A DNA stretch of 64,000 nt from an uncultured Ilumatobacter sp. (GCA_937905835.1 CALCXK010000044.1:15329-79328); one strand, 5' to 3'. Shown: positions 17,325-26,293, numbered from the stretch's first letter. Numbers and translations: made by a program. The notes: generated from the sequence alone by a model not told the origin.

Positions 17325-18647
17325 ATGCGATCTCAGAGCGGACGGAAACCGATGCCCGGAGCAACGATTCGACGGGCGGTGAGCTTTGCGGCCGTGGCGA
17401 TATTCGTCTCATCGTGTGCAGGGGGCAATGACACTGGTGAGGCGATCCCCGAACCAGCCGCAACCGACATCGCTGAATCTGAAACGACCAGCGAAACGGC
17501 ATCGACATCCGCTCCGGCGACAGCGGAGACCACGACCCCGCCGACGTCTCCGTCCGCTACAACGTTGAGCTTGCCGCCGGTCGAGCCGGTCCGGATGAAC
17601 CACATCCAGGTGATCGGCTCGCACAACAGCTTCCACCTGGTCCCCCAGCCGGTCCTCTTCGACGGCATCGTTGCGGTATCGGCCGAACTCGGGCGCGACA
17701 TCGAATACTCGCATCGGACACTGACCGAACAACTCAACCAGTTCGGGATCCGCCAGTTCGAACTCGACGTGTACGCCGACCCCGACGGTGGCCTGTACTC
17801 GAACCGCGCCGCGAACCCCGTCGTCGGTCTCCCCGTCGAATCCGGGGAACCAGCACTCGACGAGCCGGGCTTCAAGGTGATGCACACGCAGGACTTCGAC
17901 TACGAGACCACGTGCCTGACCCTGGTGGCCTGTCTCGGCGAAATCGATGCATGGTCGTCCGACAACCCAAACCACGTACCGATCGTCGTGTTGATCGAAT
18001 TGAAGTCACTGTCGGTGCCCGAGGCAGCAGCCGAAGAAGGACTCATCCTCGACCTCGACCTCCCATGGGCCGTCCCGGTCGAAACGACAGCCGACGTGCT
18101 GCTCGCACTCGACGCCGAGGTCCGTTCGGTGTTAGCCGCCGATCGTCTCCTCGAGCCCGACGAGGTCCGTGGAGACGCCGCAACGCTGGCCGAGGCAGTA
18201 GAGGGCATCGGGTGGCCTTTACTCGCCAGCGCTCGCGGCCAAGTGGTCGTCGTGCTCAACGATGCAGGTTCCCAACGCAACCTCTACATCACAAGCACAC
18301 CCGTACTCGAAGGCCGACCGATGTTCACCAGCTCAACGCCCGGTGCGCCCGATGCCGCCTTTATCCGATTCGACGACCCCACTGACCCGCGCCTCAATGC
18401 CGCAGCGGCAGCTGGCTATCTGATTCGCACCAGGACCGACTCACCGACCGTCGATGCTCGCACGAATGACACCACGCGCCGAGACACAGCGCTTGCCAGC
18501 GGGGCACACTTCCTCAGCACCGATTACTACGAACCTTCGACACACTTCGACAGCCCGTACGCCGTCGTGCTCCCGGGTCGGGCCGTGGCGCGCTGCAACC
18601 CAATCACTGCGCCAGCCTCATGCTCGCCGGAGCTCTTGGCCGAGTAG
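17325..18647 (+). CDS. Lipoprotein with Ca2+-dependent PI-phospholipase-C-like (PI-PLC-C1) domain
   Basis: About 440 residues from ATG 17325 (ATG 17352 is an alternative). The signal peptide ends in a lipobox (IFVSSCAGG), followed by a Ser/Thr/Pro-rich linker of about 60 residues. The domain then starts MNHIQVIGSHNSFHL, with the first catalytic His, and continues IRQFELDVYADPDGG and PGFKVMHTQDFDYETTC, with the second His in VMHT; this matches the bacterial PI-PLC-C1 family. GQVVVVLNDAG and a final STDYYEP also fit the TIM-barrel. It should be anchored on the outer face of the membrane and cleave a phosphodiester, perhaps a phospholipid head group. The true substrate is unknown. Confidence 0.82.
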   Translation: MRSQSGRKPMPGATIRRAVSFAAVAIFVSSCAGGNDTGEAIPEPAATDIAESETTSETASTSAPATAETTTPPTSPSATTLSLPPVEPVRMNHIQVIGSHNSFHLVPQPVLFDGIVAVSAELGRDIEYSHRTLTEQLNQFGIRQFELDVYADPDGGLYSNRAANPVVGLPVESGEPALDEPGFKVMHTQDFDYETTCLTLVACLGEIDAWSSDNPNHVPIVVLIELKSLSVPEAAAEEGLILDLDLPWAVPVETTADVLLALDAEVRSVLAADRLLEPDEVRGDAATLAEAVEGIGWPLLASARGQVVVVLNDAGSQRNLYITSTPVLEGRPMFTSSTPGAPDAAFIRFDDPTDPRLNAAAAAGYLIRTRTDSPTVDARTNDTTRRDTALASGAHFLSTDYYEPSTHFDSPYAVVLPGRAVARCNPITAPASCSPELLAE

Positions 18648-18676
18648 CCGGGCAGCCAGCCGTCTACCGTGGCCAC

Positions 18677-19075
18677 ATGGCGGTGAGTCGGACACGACGT
18701 GCTCGTGCACAACGCAAACGGAAACGTCGGATGGATCGCGTCGAGCACGACCTGACCGCTGAGCAGTGGACAGCACTCAAAGACGAATGGGGCGGGTGCG
18801 CCTACTGCGGCGCTACCGACCGGCCGTTGCAGAAGGACTGCGTCCAGGCACTCTCTCGCGGCGGCCGCTACACGCTGCCCAACATCGCGCCTGCATGCCA
18901 GTCGTGTAACGCGAGTAAGTCGAATGACGAAGTGACCGGCTGGATGCGTCGTAAGCAACTCGACGAACGCTCCTTTCTCCTCCGCCACTACGAAATCGGC
19001 AAGCTCCTGACCGAGCGGTTCCCCGAGGAACCAGCCGTCGACATCTCATCCGAACCCGACACGATCACCGACTGA
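18677..19075 (+). CDS. HNH endonuclease-like protein
   Basis: 132 residues from ATG 18677, opening with a very basic stretch (SRTRRARAQRKRKRRMDRVE). The zinc pairs CAYC and CQSCN and the core LSRGGRYTLPNIAPACQSCN are those of the HNH_5-type nuclease fold. The usual D-H pair before the loop (as in DHVxPLSRGG) reads KDCVQALSRGG, so the first His of the HNH triad is Cys. Asn and the second zinc-binding Cys pair are kept. The protein could be a nuclease variant or a DNA-binding derivative. It stands alone between the lipoprotein gene and an MFS gene. Confidence 0.8.
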   Translation: MAVSRTRRARAQRKRKRRMDRVEHDLTAEQWTALKDEWGGCAYCGATDRPLQKDCVQALSRGGRYTLPNIAPACQSCNASKSNDEVTGWMRRKQLDERSFLLRHYEIGKLLTERFPEEPAVDISSEPDTITD

Positions 19076-19148
19076 TCGAAACCGCCAACGTCACCCCACA
19101 ACCAGCACCCCGCCACCAACACCTCGCCCGCAGTACGCTCGGCGACGC

Positions 19149-20402
19149 ATGGAACTGGGGGCCGACAGCACGACGGGCGAACTGCTGCGGGACCGAAACG
19201 TCAGGCTCTACCTGCTCTCGATCGCCAGCGCAGCGATCGGCCAGAACCTGCTCCTGACAGTCCTGTTCAAACAGGTCTTCGATATCTCCGGCAACCCGCT
19301 CGACATCGGATTCATCGGCCTCGCCCAGTTCCTGCCAGCGCTCCTACTGGTCCTCGTCAGCGGGTACATCGCCGACCGGTTCGATCGTCGTCGGATCTCG
19401 TCGATTGGCCTGTTCGGTCGTGGCGCTGCGACGCTCGCTCTCGTCGCCTTCAGCACCAGCGGATCAGCCGCAGTGTGGAAACTGTTCGCGATCGCCACGG
19501 TACTCGGTACCGCCGACGCAATTCTTGTGCCAGCACGCCGCTCGATCGCCCCGTTCGTCACGCCCATCGCAGCATTCCCCAAGGTGATGCCCCTCTGGAT
19601 GGGCACATTCACCGCCGCAACGATCGTCGGCCCGATTATGGGCGGCTTTCTCTACAGCCTCAGCGCCTCCTGGGCGTATGGAATTGCCGCCTCGATGCAG
19701 TTCGCCGCGATCCTGCCGCTGATCAAGCTGCACTACAACCGCGAGCCAGAGCGCAACCTTGATCGGCCGACTTGGTCGAGCGCCGTCGAAGGGCTCACTT
19801 TCGTTCGCCGCACTCCGATCGTGCTCAGCGTCATCTCACTCGATCTCTTCGCTGTTCTGTTCGGCGGCGCTGTTGCGCTGATCCCGGCAGTGGCGAGCGA
19901 ACGGCTCGGCGTCGGCGACATCGCCTACGGCTGGTTGCGCGCTGCCCCAGGTATCGGTGCAGCCGGCATGGCCGTCGTACTCACGTTCCGCCCGGTGGTG
20001 CGCCGCGTCGGGCCCACGTTGCTCTGGGTCGTCGGCATCTTCGGTGCCGGCACCGTCGTCTTCGGTCTGACCCGCAACTACGCAGTGGCCTTCGTTGCAC
20101 TCATCGTCATCACCGCCGCCGACATGGTGTCGATGAACATCCGCGGCGCAATTGTCCCGCTGGTCACTCCCGACCACCAACTCGGCCGCGTCAACGCAGT
20201 CGAGGGCGTGTTCATCGGTGCCTCGAACGAACTCGGAGCCTTCGAGAGTGGCGTGGCAGCACGAGCACTCGGCCTGCCGTGGGCGATCGCCGGCGGCGGG
20301 CTCATCACCGTGGCGATCGCAGCATCCTTCGCATTAATCTTCCCGTCGCTACGTAAGATCGACACGTACGAAGCGCTCACGCCGTCGCCAGCCACGATCT
20401 GA
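19149..20402 (+). CDS. MFS transporter, MFS_3/EntS-like exporter
   Basis: 417 residues with about twelve hydrophobic segments. The first half has LLSIASAAIGQNLLLTVLFK and the cytoplasmic loop SGYIADRFDRRRISSIG, the MFS motif-A equivalent (G-x-x-A-D-R-x-x-R-R). The second half repeats the fold (LDLFAVLFGGAVALIPAVAS, IGAAGMAVVLTF). This branch contains siderophore and drug exporters such as EntS. No siderophore genes are near, so the cargo is unknown. It converges with the copper monooxygenase gene with one base between them. Confidence 0.88.
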   Translation: MELGADSTTGELLRDRNVRLYLLSIASAAIGQNLLLTVLFKQVFDISGNPLDIGFIGLAQFLPALLLVLVSGYIADRFDRRRISSIGLFGRGAATLALVAFSTSGSAAVWKLFAIATVLGTADAILVPARRSIAPFVTPIAAFPKVMPLWMGTFTAATIVGPIMGGFLYSLSASWAYGIAASMQFAAILPLIKLHYNREPERNLDRPTWSSAVEGLTFVRRTPIVLSVISLDLFAVLFGGAVALIPAVASERLGVGDIAYGWLRAAPGIGAAGMAVVLTFRPVVRRVGPTLLWVVGIFGAGTVVFGLTRNYAVAFVALIVITAADMVSMNIRGAIVPLVTPDHQLGRVNAVEGVFIGASNELGAFESGVAARALGLPWAIAGGGLITVAIAASFALIFPSLRKIDTYEALTPSPATI

Positions 20403-20403
20403 A

Positions 20404-21969
20404 TCAAACCGGGCGAGTGACGACCGTCGAGAAGCACATCTCGTCATCCGTGCCATCAGCCCACAGGACATAGGCAGGTTCGAGAAGCGGGTCACGGAGC
20501 GCCCGATCCCAGGTGCATTCGATCCGAATGGTGTCGCCCCTGTCGATGACGATGCTCTCAGTCGGCTCATAGATCAACTGCCAATCGAAGTCCCACACCG
20601 GGATGTCGAGCAGCACCCGCTCTTCGGGCGTGTCCGGGTTGAGCGTCATCTTGAAGCTCGCACCGATCTCGTGCTCGTGCCCGAACACTGAAACAATCTC
20701 TCCCGGGTTGGCAACTGGCCACGTGCACGTCGACTTCGCTACACCGTCGACGAAACCGTCGGGCGCGTCGAGTGGGTTGCCGCAGCCGCGGATCAGTGCA
20801 TCGGCGAGCACACCTTCCCGGCCGTAGGCATCGATGGCCTTCTGGCGGGCCGCATCACGGTCACAGAGCGGGCCTTCTTCGCCTTCGCCGCACGGGATCT
20901 CCGCCGGCGCCAAGTACGTGGACAGGGCAATTGCAACAACATCGTCGCCTGCAGCGAAGTTGATCGCGAAAGTCGACTGGTCGGCGTCGGCCTCAACGCC
21001 GAAGTGGTAGTGCGTCTGCAGAACGAAGAAGTCGCCCACTTCCATCTCGAGGCCGGTGCCATCGGGGAAGGCGGTTGGATCGGTGCCGGGCGCCCAGGTG
21101 AAGATCAGATCTGCGCCATTGCCTGGGCTGAACCCGAAGCAGGTCCAGCCACCCTGGCCGTCGGCGCCATTGCGTTCCTCGACGGCAGCTCGCTCTGACG
21201 CTGGGACGACGAAGCCGACGGCATGGTGGACAACCTGCGTCTGCTGCGGGATGAACTCCATGTCCGACACAAACGTCGACTCGGCCAACTCGGGGTCATA
21301 GACAAAGCAGCGGTACTCGTCGGGTTGACCGAACTCGCCGTCGTAGCCGCCATCGGCCTGCATGACGAGGTCGGGGTCATTGAGCCCGACAACACCGTTG
21401 ACCGGGATCATCTCGGTGCTTGGATCGACATCAAGTGGGGCACCGTCATCGTCCCAACGAAGGATCGTCGCTATTTCTTCGTCGGTCAGGCTCCAGTCAT
21501 GGTCAAACGGGACGCTCTCATCGCTCGCTGGCCATGGCGGCATGAAGCGAGTCTCGGTGACGATGGCGATCGCGAACGCAGCGCGCGACACGTCGTCGGC
21601 CGTGTCGAAGCGGACGTGCTGCGTGCCCGGCCCATCGCCCGTGTGGCAGCTCGCGCAAGTCTCGGTGATGATCGGTTGGATGTCGGATGCGAACGACACA
21701 CCGCCCGACCGGGCTGTCGCATGCGCAGCTGTCGTGTCAGGTACCACAGACGTCGTGCTCACGGCCGTCGTCGTCGTCGGGTCAACCGGCGCCGTTGTGT
21801 CGGTGGTGCCCGTCTCGCCGACCGGCGTTGCCTCGTCGCTCCCCGACCCGAGTCCGCATGCCGCAACGACCACCGCCAGAAGCAGGCATGTTCCGGCGCC
21901 AAACGCCCACGATCCACGACTCCGCGCAGTGCTCTCATCGACGGAAGTATCTGGCCCGATCACGCTCAT
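20404..21969 (-). CDS. Lipoprotein: cytochrome c-type heme site plus copper type II ascorbate-dependent monooxygenase-like domain
   Basis: 521 residues from ATG 21969. A signal peptide with lipobox (LLLAVVVAACGLGS) is followed by a Thr-rich linker. A short heme-c domain has CASCH and the likely axial Met in TRFMPPWP. The rest matches the peptidylglycine/dopamine-beta monooxygenase fold: the His pair QVVHHAVGF, THYHFG, HxH in FGHEHEIGASF, and Met in DDEMCFSTVV, corresponding to the CuH and CuM sites. The heme domain may feed electrons to copper in place of ascorbate. It acts outside the cytoplasmic membrane. Substrate unknown; related proteins occur in aerobic environmental bacteria. Confidence 0.8.
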   Translation of the reverse strand: MSVIGPDTSVDESTARSRGSWAFGAGTCLLLAVVVAACGLGSGSDEATPVGETGTTDTTAPVDPTTTTAVSTTSVVPDTTAAHATARSGGVSFASDIQPIITETCASCHTGDGPGTQHVRFDTADDVSRAAFAIAIVTETRFMPPWPASDESVPFDHDWSLTDEEIATILRWDDDGAPLDVDPSTEMIPVNGVVGLNDPDLVMQADGGYDGEFGQPDEYRCFVYDPELAESTFVSDMEFIPQQTQVVHHAVGFVVPASERAAVEERNGADGQGGWTCFGFSPGNGADLIFTWAPGTDPTAFPDGTGLEMEVGDFFVLQTHYHFGVEADADQSTFAINFAAGDDVVAIALSTYLAPAEIPCGEGEEGPLCDRDAARQKAIDAYGREGVLADALIRGCGNPLDAPDGFVDGVAKSTCTWPVANPGEIVSVFGHEHEIGASFKMTLNPDTPEERVLLDIPVWDFDWQLIYEPTESIVIDRGDTIRIECTWDRALRDPLLEPAYVLWADGTDDEMCFSTVVTRPV

Positions 21970-22088
21970 CTCCAGCGGACGATAGTTGCGCCTAGACCTC
22001 TGTGCCATGCGGGACGAGAAGATGCGCAACTACGGCCTCATGGTGTGCACCAGCAGCGGTCACACTGTGCCTGACCCAGTGTGACCGG

Positions 22089-22922
22089 TCAGGTGACGTC
22101 GAGGGTGAGTGCGCCCAGGTAGCCGAAATCCACACGGAAGTGGTCGCCGGCACGGCAGTCGATCGGCCGGGTGAAGGAGCCGGCAAGAATCGTTTCGCCC
22201 GCCGTGAGTGGAATGCCGATGCCTTGGAGCCGGTTGGCGAGCCAGACGATGCCCATTGCGGGGTCGTCGAGGACTCCGGCACCGAGCCCGGTCTCTTCGA
22301 CCACGCCGTTGCGATAGGCAATTGCACCGGCCCATCGAAGATCACCGTTGCGCGCCTCGTCAACCGAAATGTGTTCGTCGCCGACGATGATCCCCGAGTT
22401 CGCTGCGTTGTCAGAGATGGTGTCGCGCACCGTGCGCGTCCGGCCGTCGTCGGGATGCACCCGGTACGACCGAGCATCGATCAACTCGAGCGCTGGCACC
22501 ACATGGCTCGTCGCTGCGTACACGTCATCAGTCGTCAGCTCGCGACCGAATGCGTGGGGAACGAGATCGTCCTGGAGCACAAAGGCGAACTCGACTTCGA
22601 TCTTCGGGTCAAGGTGATCAGCAGCGGCAATCGAGCCGCCATTCGGGATGAACATGTGGTCGAGCAGCGCACCAAAGTCGGGCTCGTCGATATTCATCGC
22701 TATCTGCATGGCCCGACTTGTCAACCCAATTTTGTGGCCCTTGATCACTGCGCCGTTGGCGACCTGCAGGCGAACCCACTCCGCCTGGATCGCGTATGCA
22801 TCGTCCAAGGTGATGTCGGGGAATCGCCGGGTGACTGGGTCGCACGGCACCGCAGTCCTTCGTGCCTCTTCGTGCTCGGCAGCGAGCAATGCGATCTGTT
22901 CTGTGGACAGCGTGAGGCCCAT
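22089..22922 (-). CDS. hpaH: 2-oxo-hept-3-ene-1,7-dioate hydratase
   Basis: 277 residues of the FAH/hydratase superfamily. KGHKIGLTSRAMQIAMNIDE, PDFGALLDHMFIPNGG and the metal-binding stretch DPKIEVEFAFVL mark it as HpaH rather than the 2-oxopent-4-enoate hydratase of catechol pathways. It adds water to the double bond of 2-oxo-hept-3-ene-1,7-dioate, giving the substrate of the HpaI aldolase. Its ATG overlaps the hpaE stop (TGATG), so it is the last gene of a hpaF-hpaE-hpaH operon. No hpaI is present in the window. Confidence 0.88.
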   Translation of the reverse strand: MGLTLSTEQIALLAAEHEEARRTAVPCDPVTRRFPDITLDDAYAIQAEWVRLQVANGAVIKGHKIGLTSRAMQIAMNIDEPDFGALLDHMFIPNGGSIAAADHLDPKIEVEFAFVLQDDLVPHAFGRELTTDDVYAATSHVVPALELIDARSYRVHPDDGRTRTVRDTISDNAANSGIIVGDEHISVDEARNGDLRWAGAIAYRNGVVEETGLGAGVLDDPAMGIVWLANRLQGIGIPLTAGETILAGSFTRPIDCRAGDHFRVDFGYLGALTLDVT

Positions 22923-24451
22923 CAGATCTTGCCCAGCTTCGGGATTGCGTGGGTGTCGTAGGCGATCGCGATGTTCTTGGTTTCCATATAGAACTCGAAG
23001 CTGTACTCAGGCCCGCCATCGCGGCCGATGCCACTGGCTTTGGTGCCACCGAACGGCGTAGGCAGGTGCCGCACGTTCTGGCTGTTGACCCAGATCATCC
23101 CGGCGTCAAGATCGCGAGCAACACGTTGCGCACGACCGGTGTCGCCGGTCCAGAGATACCCGGCGAGGCCGTACTCGATGTCATTCGCAATCTGAACCGC
23201 ATCGGATTCGGTGTCAAACGGGATGGCCGTGAGCACGGGGCCGAAGATCTCTTCCTGTGCGATCGCCATGTCGTTCGTTGCGTTCGTGAACAGCATCGGA
23301 TTGACGTAATAACTATCCGGGTCTTGCCGCTCACCGCCGCCGATGAGAACCGTGGCGCCAGCGTCGTTCGCCTTGGCCTCGTAGCTCCGCACCTTGGCGC
23401 AGTGCCGCGGGTGGATCAGCGGCCCGATCTCAGTCGACGGGTCAAGCGGGTGGCCGACCTTCAGGGCCTGCACCCGGTCCCCCAACTTAGTCACGAACTC
23501 ATCGTGAATCGTCGACTGGATGAGCACCCGACTCGACGACGTGCAGCGCTCACCGTTGAGGCTGTAGATCATGAACATGACGGCGTCGAGCGCTCGATCG
23601 AGATCGGCATCGTCGAACACGATCACCGGGTTCTTACCACCAAGTTCAAAGTGCACACGCTTGAGCGTTGGCGCTCCCTGCGCCTGGATCATCGAGCCGG
23701 TCGACGACTCGCCGACGAACGCAATCGCCTTGATCAGTGGGTGCTCGGTCAGCGCTTTGCCGGCCGACTCGCCGAGGCCGTGCACCGTGTTGAGCACGCC
23801 CGCTGGCAGGCCTGCTTCGAGTGCGATCTCTGACAGCATCGCGGCCGAGTACGGGCTCCACTCGGCTGGCTTGTGCACGACCGTGCAACCGGCTGCCAGC
23901 GCCGGAGCAATCTTCCAGGTCGACAGCATGAAGGGTGTGTTCCACGGTGTGATCACACCGACGGGGCCGAGCGCCTTCCGGCTGGAGAAGTTGACGTGGT
24001 GTTCGTCGGGCATCGACCGACCATTGTTCGCATCGGGAGCGTGATCTGCGAAGAACCGGAAGTTCTCGGCACCGCGGATCGCTGCTGCCGACATGAAGCG
24101 AATGGTCTGGCCGGTGTCGACACATTCCACCGCGGCGACGTCGTCGGCTCGCTTCTCGATCAGATCGGCAACACGGTGCAGAATTTTCTTGCGTTCTTTG
24201 CCGGTGCGGCCAGACCAGTCGGCGAACGCGTCGTTCGCCGCACGCGCTGCCGCATCGATGTCGGCCGCGCCGCCTGACGCGACAGACCCAAGTAGCGACG
24301 AGTCGACCGGCGAGTGGTTCTCAAACGTCTCACCGCTCACGCTGGCCGTCGACACGCCACCAATGAGGTGCTGCAGCGGGGAGTCTTTGAAGCGCGCGAC
24401 TGCTGCCGATGCGATTACCTGGTATTCGTCGAAGGTCTTGTCTGCAGCCAT
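22922..24451 (-). CDS. hpaE: 5-carboxymethyl-2-hydroxymuconate semialdehyde dehydrogenase
   Basis: 509 residues of the NAD(P)+-dependent aldehyde dehydrogenase superfamily. The catalytic Glu is in HFELGGKNPVIVFDDAD and the catalytic Cys in LNGERCTSSSRVL; PVGVITPWNTPFMLSTWKIA binds the cofactor. C-terminal FGGTKASGIGRDGGPEYSFE is typical of HpaE-type enzymes. It oxidises the ring-cleavage product of homoprotocatechuate to the dicarboxylate. Location between hpaF and hpaH makes the assignment firm. The 54-bp gap to hpaF contains a short hairpin. Confidence 0.9.
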   Translation of the reverse strand: MAADKTFDEYQVIASAAVARFKDSPLQHLIGGVSTASVSGETFENHSPVDSSLLGSVASGGAADIDAAARAANDAFADWSGRTGKERKKILHRVADLIEKRADDVAAVECVDTGQTIRFMSAAAIRGAENFRFFADHAPDANNGRSMPDEHHVNFSSRKALGPVGVITPWNTPFMLSTWKIAPALAAGCTVVHKPAEWSPYSAAMLSEIALEAGLPAGVLNTVHGLGESAGKALTEHPLIKAIAFVGESSTGSMIQAQGAPTLKRVHFELGGKNPVIVFDDADLDRALDAVMFMIYSLNGERCTSSSRVLIQSTIHDEFVTKLGDRVQALKVGHPLDPSTEIGPLIHPRHCAKVRSYEAKANDAGATVLIGGGERQDPDSYYVNPMLFTNATNDMAIAQEEIFGPVLTAIPFDTESDAVQIANDIEYGLAGYLWTGDTGRAQRVARDLDAGMIWVNSQNVRHLPTPFGGTKASGIGRDGGPEYSFEFYMETKNIAIAYDTHAIPKLGKI

Positions 24452-24468
24452 GTGGTTCTCCAGGTCTT

Positions 24469-24495
24469 GTCACCCCGATCTGACCTCGGTGTGAC
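24469..24495. repeat. Inverted repeat between hpaF and hpaE
   Basis: Arms GTCACCCCGA and TCGGTGTGAC, one mismatch, separated by 7 nt. Lying in the 54-bp space between two co-directional genes, it could form a hairpin in the transcript that tunes hpaE/hpaH relative to hpaF. Its proximity to the hpaE start also allows a protein-binding role. No T-run follows, so it is not a classical terminator. Confidence 0.4.
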
Positions 24496-24505
24496 AGCGG
24501 GTGGT

Positions 24506-24889
24506 TCAGATCGTGGGGATGCGCGCCCCGATGTGGGCGCGTAGGTGATTGTGATTGAGGCGCATCTCCGGATCGATTTCTTGAATCTCGACGCTGAGCA
24601 TCATGTGGCCTGCTGCCTCGCCGACGGTCGCCTCGATGGCATCCATCAGCGCGTTGATCAGCAACTGCTTCTCATCGCCACTCCGGCCTGGGCCAAGGCG
24701 AGCGATCAACGCGATAAACGCGTTGTCCGGATGGCGATCACCGATCACGTAGTCCTCTCGGCAGGCCGCCCGGGTACGCAGTGCGTCGATCGGCGCGAGA
24801 CCTGTAGCGAGCGTTGCAGCGTGGACAGCTTCGAGGATGAGCGGGACGTGCTCGACGTTGGCCGAGTGCTCGACGATCAGATGAGGCAT
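24506..24889 (-). CDS. hpaF: 5-carboxymethyl-2-hydroxymuconate delta-isomerase
   Basis: 127 residues. The start MPHLIVEHSANV, with the catalytic Pro2 of the tautomerase superfamily, is diagnostic. RTRAACREDYVIGDRHPDNA and MMLSVEIQEIDPEMR complete the HpaF pattern. The length equals the family norm. It moves the double bond of carboxymethyl-hydroxymuconate before decarboxylation by HpaG. It is the first gene of the minus-strand half-cluster, 38 bp from the divergent hpaG. Confidence 0.88.
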   Translation of the reverse strand: MPHLIVEHSANVEHVPLILEAVHAATLATGLAPIDALRTRAACREDYVIGDRHPDNAFIALIARLGPGRSGDEKQLLINALMDAIEATVGEAAGHMMLSVEIQEIDPEMRLNHNHLRAHIGARIPTI

Positions 24890-24898
24890 TGACCACAG

Positions 24899-24918
24899 TT
24901 ATATAACATGTTAGATAT
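24899..24918. promoter_or_regulatory. Candidate HpaR/MarR operator in hpaF-hpaG divergent promoter
   Basis: TAACATGTTA (24904-24913) is a perfect 10-bp palindrome, flanked by TATA and GATA so that the imperfect symmetry reaches about 18-20 bp. It sits in a strikingly AT-rich 38-bp gap between the two divergent starts in an otherwise GC-rich region. The size and place fit a MarR-family site controlling both half-operons, and the marR gene is two genes away. Confidence 0.55.
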
Positions 24919-24927
24919 AAGTGCAAC

Positions 24928-25809
24928 ATGAAATTGCTCAGCTTCTCCCAACAAACCGAAATCGGAGCGAACCGGACCAGCTTCGGTGTCGCCACGGGGA
25001 TCGACGGAGCTGACGGCATCATCGACCTCGGCGATCGACTGGACGGAGTCTGCGACCTGTCTGACCTCCTCGCCCAGGAGCGCGTCGGCGAGGCTCGCAC
25101 CATTGCTGAATCGGCCACGCCAACGCTGTCGCTGGGCGACGTCACCTTCGAGCGCACCCTCCCCCGCCCCGGAAAAATCTTTTGCATCGGCGTGAACTAC
25201 GGCGGGCGGAACGCCGAGTACAAAGACGGCCAAGACAGCCCTGACAAGCCGAGCGTGTTCGTCCGCTTCCCGAGTTCGTTCACCGGCCACGAGCAGCCTC
25301 TGGTCCGCCCACCCGAAAGCCCGCAGCTCGACTACGAAGGCGAAATCGTCGCCGTCATCGGCACCGGCGGTCGCCGCATCAAACGCGAAGACGCCCGCAA
25401 TCACATCGCCGGCCTCACGCTCGGTAACGAAGGCACGATTCGTGACTGGGTGCGTCACGCCAAGTTCAACGTCACGCAGGGTAAAAACTGGGACAACTCC
25501 GGGGCCATCGGGCCGTGGATGGTCACGCTTGATGAGATCGGCGACTTCGAGCACCTGCATCTCACCACACACGTCAACGGCGAACTACGTCAAGACGACA
25601 CACCCGCCACCATGGCGTATTCGATCGAGTACCAGATCGAATATCTCTCCACGTTCTGCACGCTCGAGCCCGGCGACATTATTTTCACCGGCACGCCCAC
25701 CGGGGCCGGCGCACGGTTCGATCCGCCGAAGTTCCTGGTACCCGGCGACACCATCGAGGTCCACGTACCGGGGCTCGGAACGCTGCGAAACGGCGTCCGG
25801 GATGAGTGA
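24928..25809 (+). CDS. hpaG: Fumarylacetoacetase-fold hydrolase: OPET decarboxylase / HHDD isomerase
   Basis: 293 residues. The FAH core includes KIFCIGVNYGGRNAEY, the metal site LDYEGEIVAVIGTGGR, GLTLGNEGTIRDWVRHAKFN and the C-terminal LEPGDIIFTGTPTGAGARFD. In homoprotocatechuate pathways HpaG decarboxylates 5-oxo-pent-3-ene-1,2,5-tricarboxylate and isomerises the product to the HpaH substrate. E. coli HpaG is a tandem duplication; this protein has a single domain. The marR gene starts inside its last codons. Confidence 0.82.
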   Translation: MKLLSFSQQTEIGANRTSFGVATGIDGADGIIDLGDRLDGVCDLSDLLAQERVGEARTIAESATPTLSLGDVTFERTLPRPGKIFCIGVNYGGRNAEYKDGQDSPDKPSVFVRFPSSFTGHEQPLVRPPESPQLDYEGEIVAVIGTGGRRIKREDARNHIAGLTLGNEGTIRDWVRHAKFNVTQGKNWDNSGAIGPWMVTLDEIGDFEHLHLTTHVNGELRQDDTPATMAYSIEYQIEYLSTFCTLEPGDIIFTGTPTGAGARFDPPKFLVPGDTIEVHVPGLGTLRNGVRDE

Positions 25810-26293
25810 AGCACTCGTTGCGACCATCCCGCTGCGGGCATTCGAAGACTCGCTTCCCATGGCGCTCATGCGAGCTCGCGAAGCGGTGATGCGCTATTTC
25901 CGCCCGGCCCTCAGCGAGCACGACCTGACCGAGCAGCAATGGCGCGTGCTCCGGGCGCTGCGCGATGCCGAGGCCCCGTTGTCTGTTGGTGAGCTCGCCG
26001 AGCGCACGTTCCTCCTCGGGCCGAGCCTGTCGCGGATGCTGGCGTCGATGGACGAGCGTGGCCTGCTCGAGCGAGCCACGGCCTCCGACGCTCGGCGCGC
26101 TGAGATCAGCATCAGCACAGGCGGCCTCGAGCTCGTCAGTGAGATCGCGCCATCGAGCGAGCATGCCTACGGCCGGATCGACGCGCTGCTCGACCCAGGC
26201 GAACTCGACGTCCTGTATGGCCTCCTCGCCAAACTGTCGACCGACGACCAACCAACCGACGATCAATCACCTCGAGATCAGGAGAACCTGTGA
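25802..26293 (+). CDS. MarR family regulator (HpaR-like)
   Basis: 163 residues from ATG 25802, overlapping the end of hpaG by 8 nt in another frame. The winged helix domain reads LTEQQWRVLRALRDAEAPLS, VGELAERTFLLGPSLSRML, and the wing RATASDARRAEISISTGG. The N-terminal ETxxxMxRxR-like segment (FEDSLPMALMRAREAVMRYF) resembles HpaR, the homoprotocatechuate repressor. It likely binds the palindrome between hpaF and hpaG and is relieved by an aromatic substrate. A Gln/Asp-rich tail (DQPTDDQSPRDQ) follows. Confidence 0.9.
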   Translation: MSEALVATIPLRAFEDSLPMALMRAREAVMRYFRPALSEHDLTEQQWRVLRALRDAEAPLSVGELAERTFLLGPSLSRMLASMDERGLLERATASDARRAEISISTGGLELVSEIAPSSEHAYGRIDALLDPGELDVLYGLLAKLSTDDQPTDDQSPRDQENL

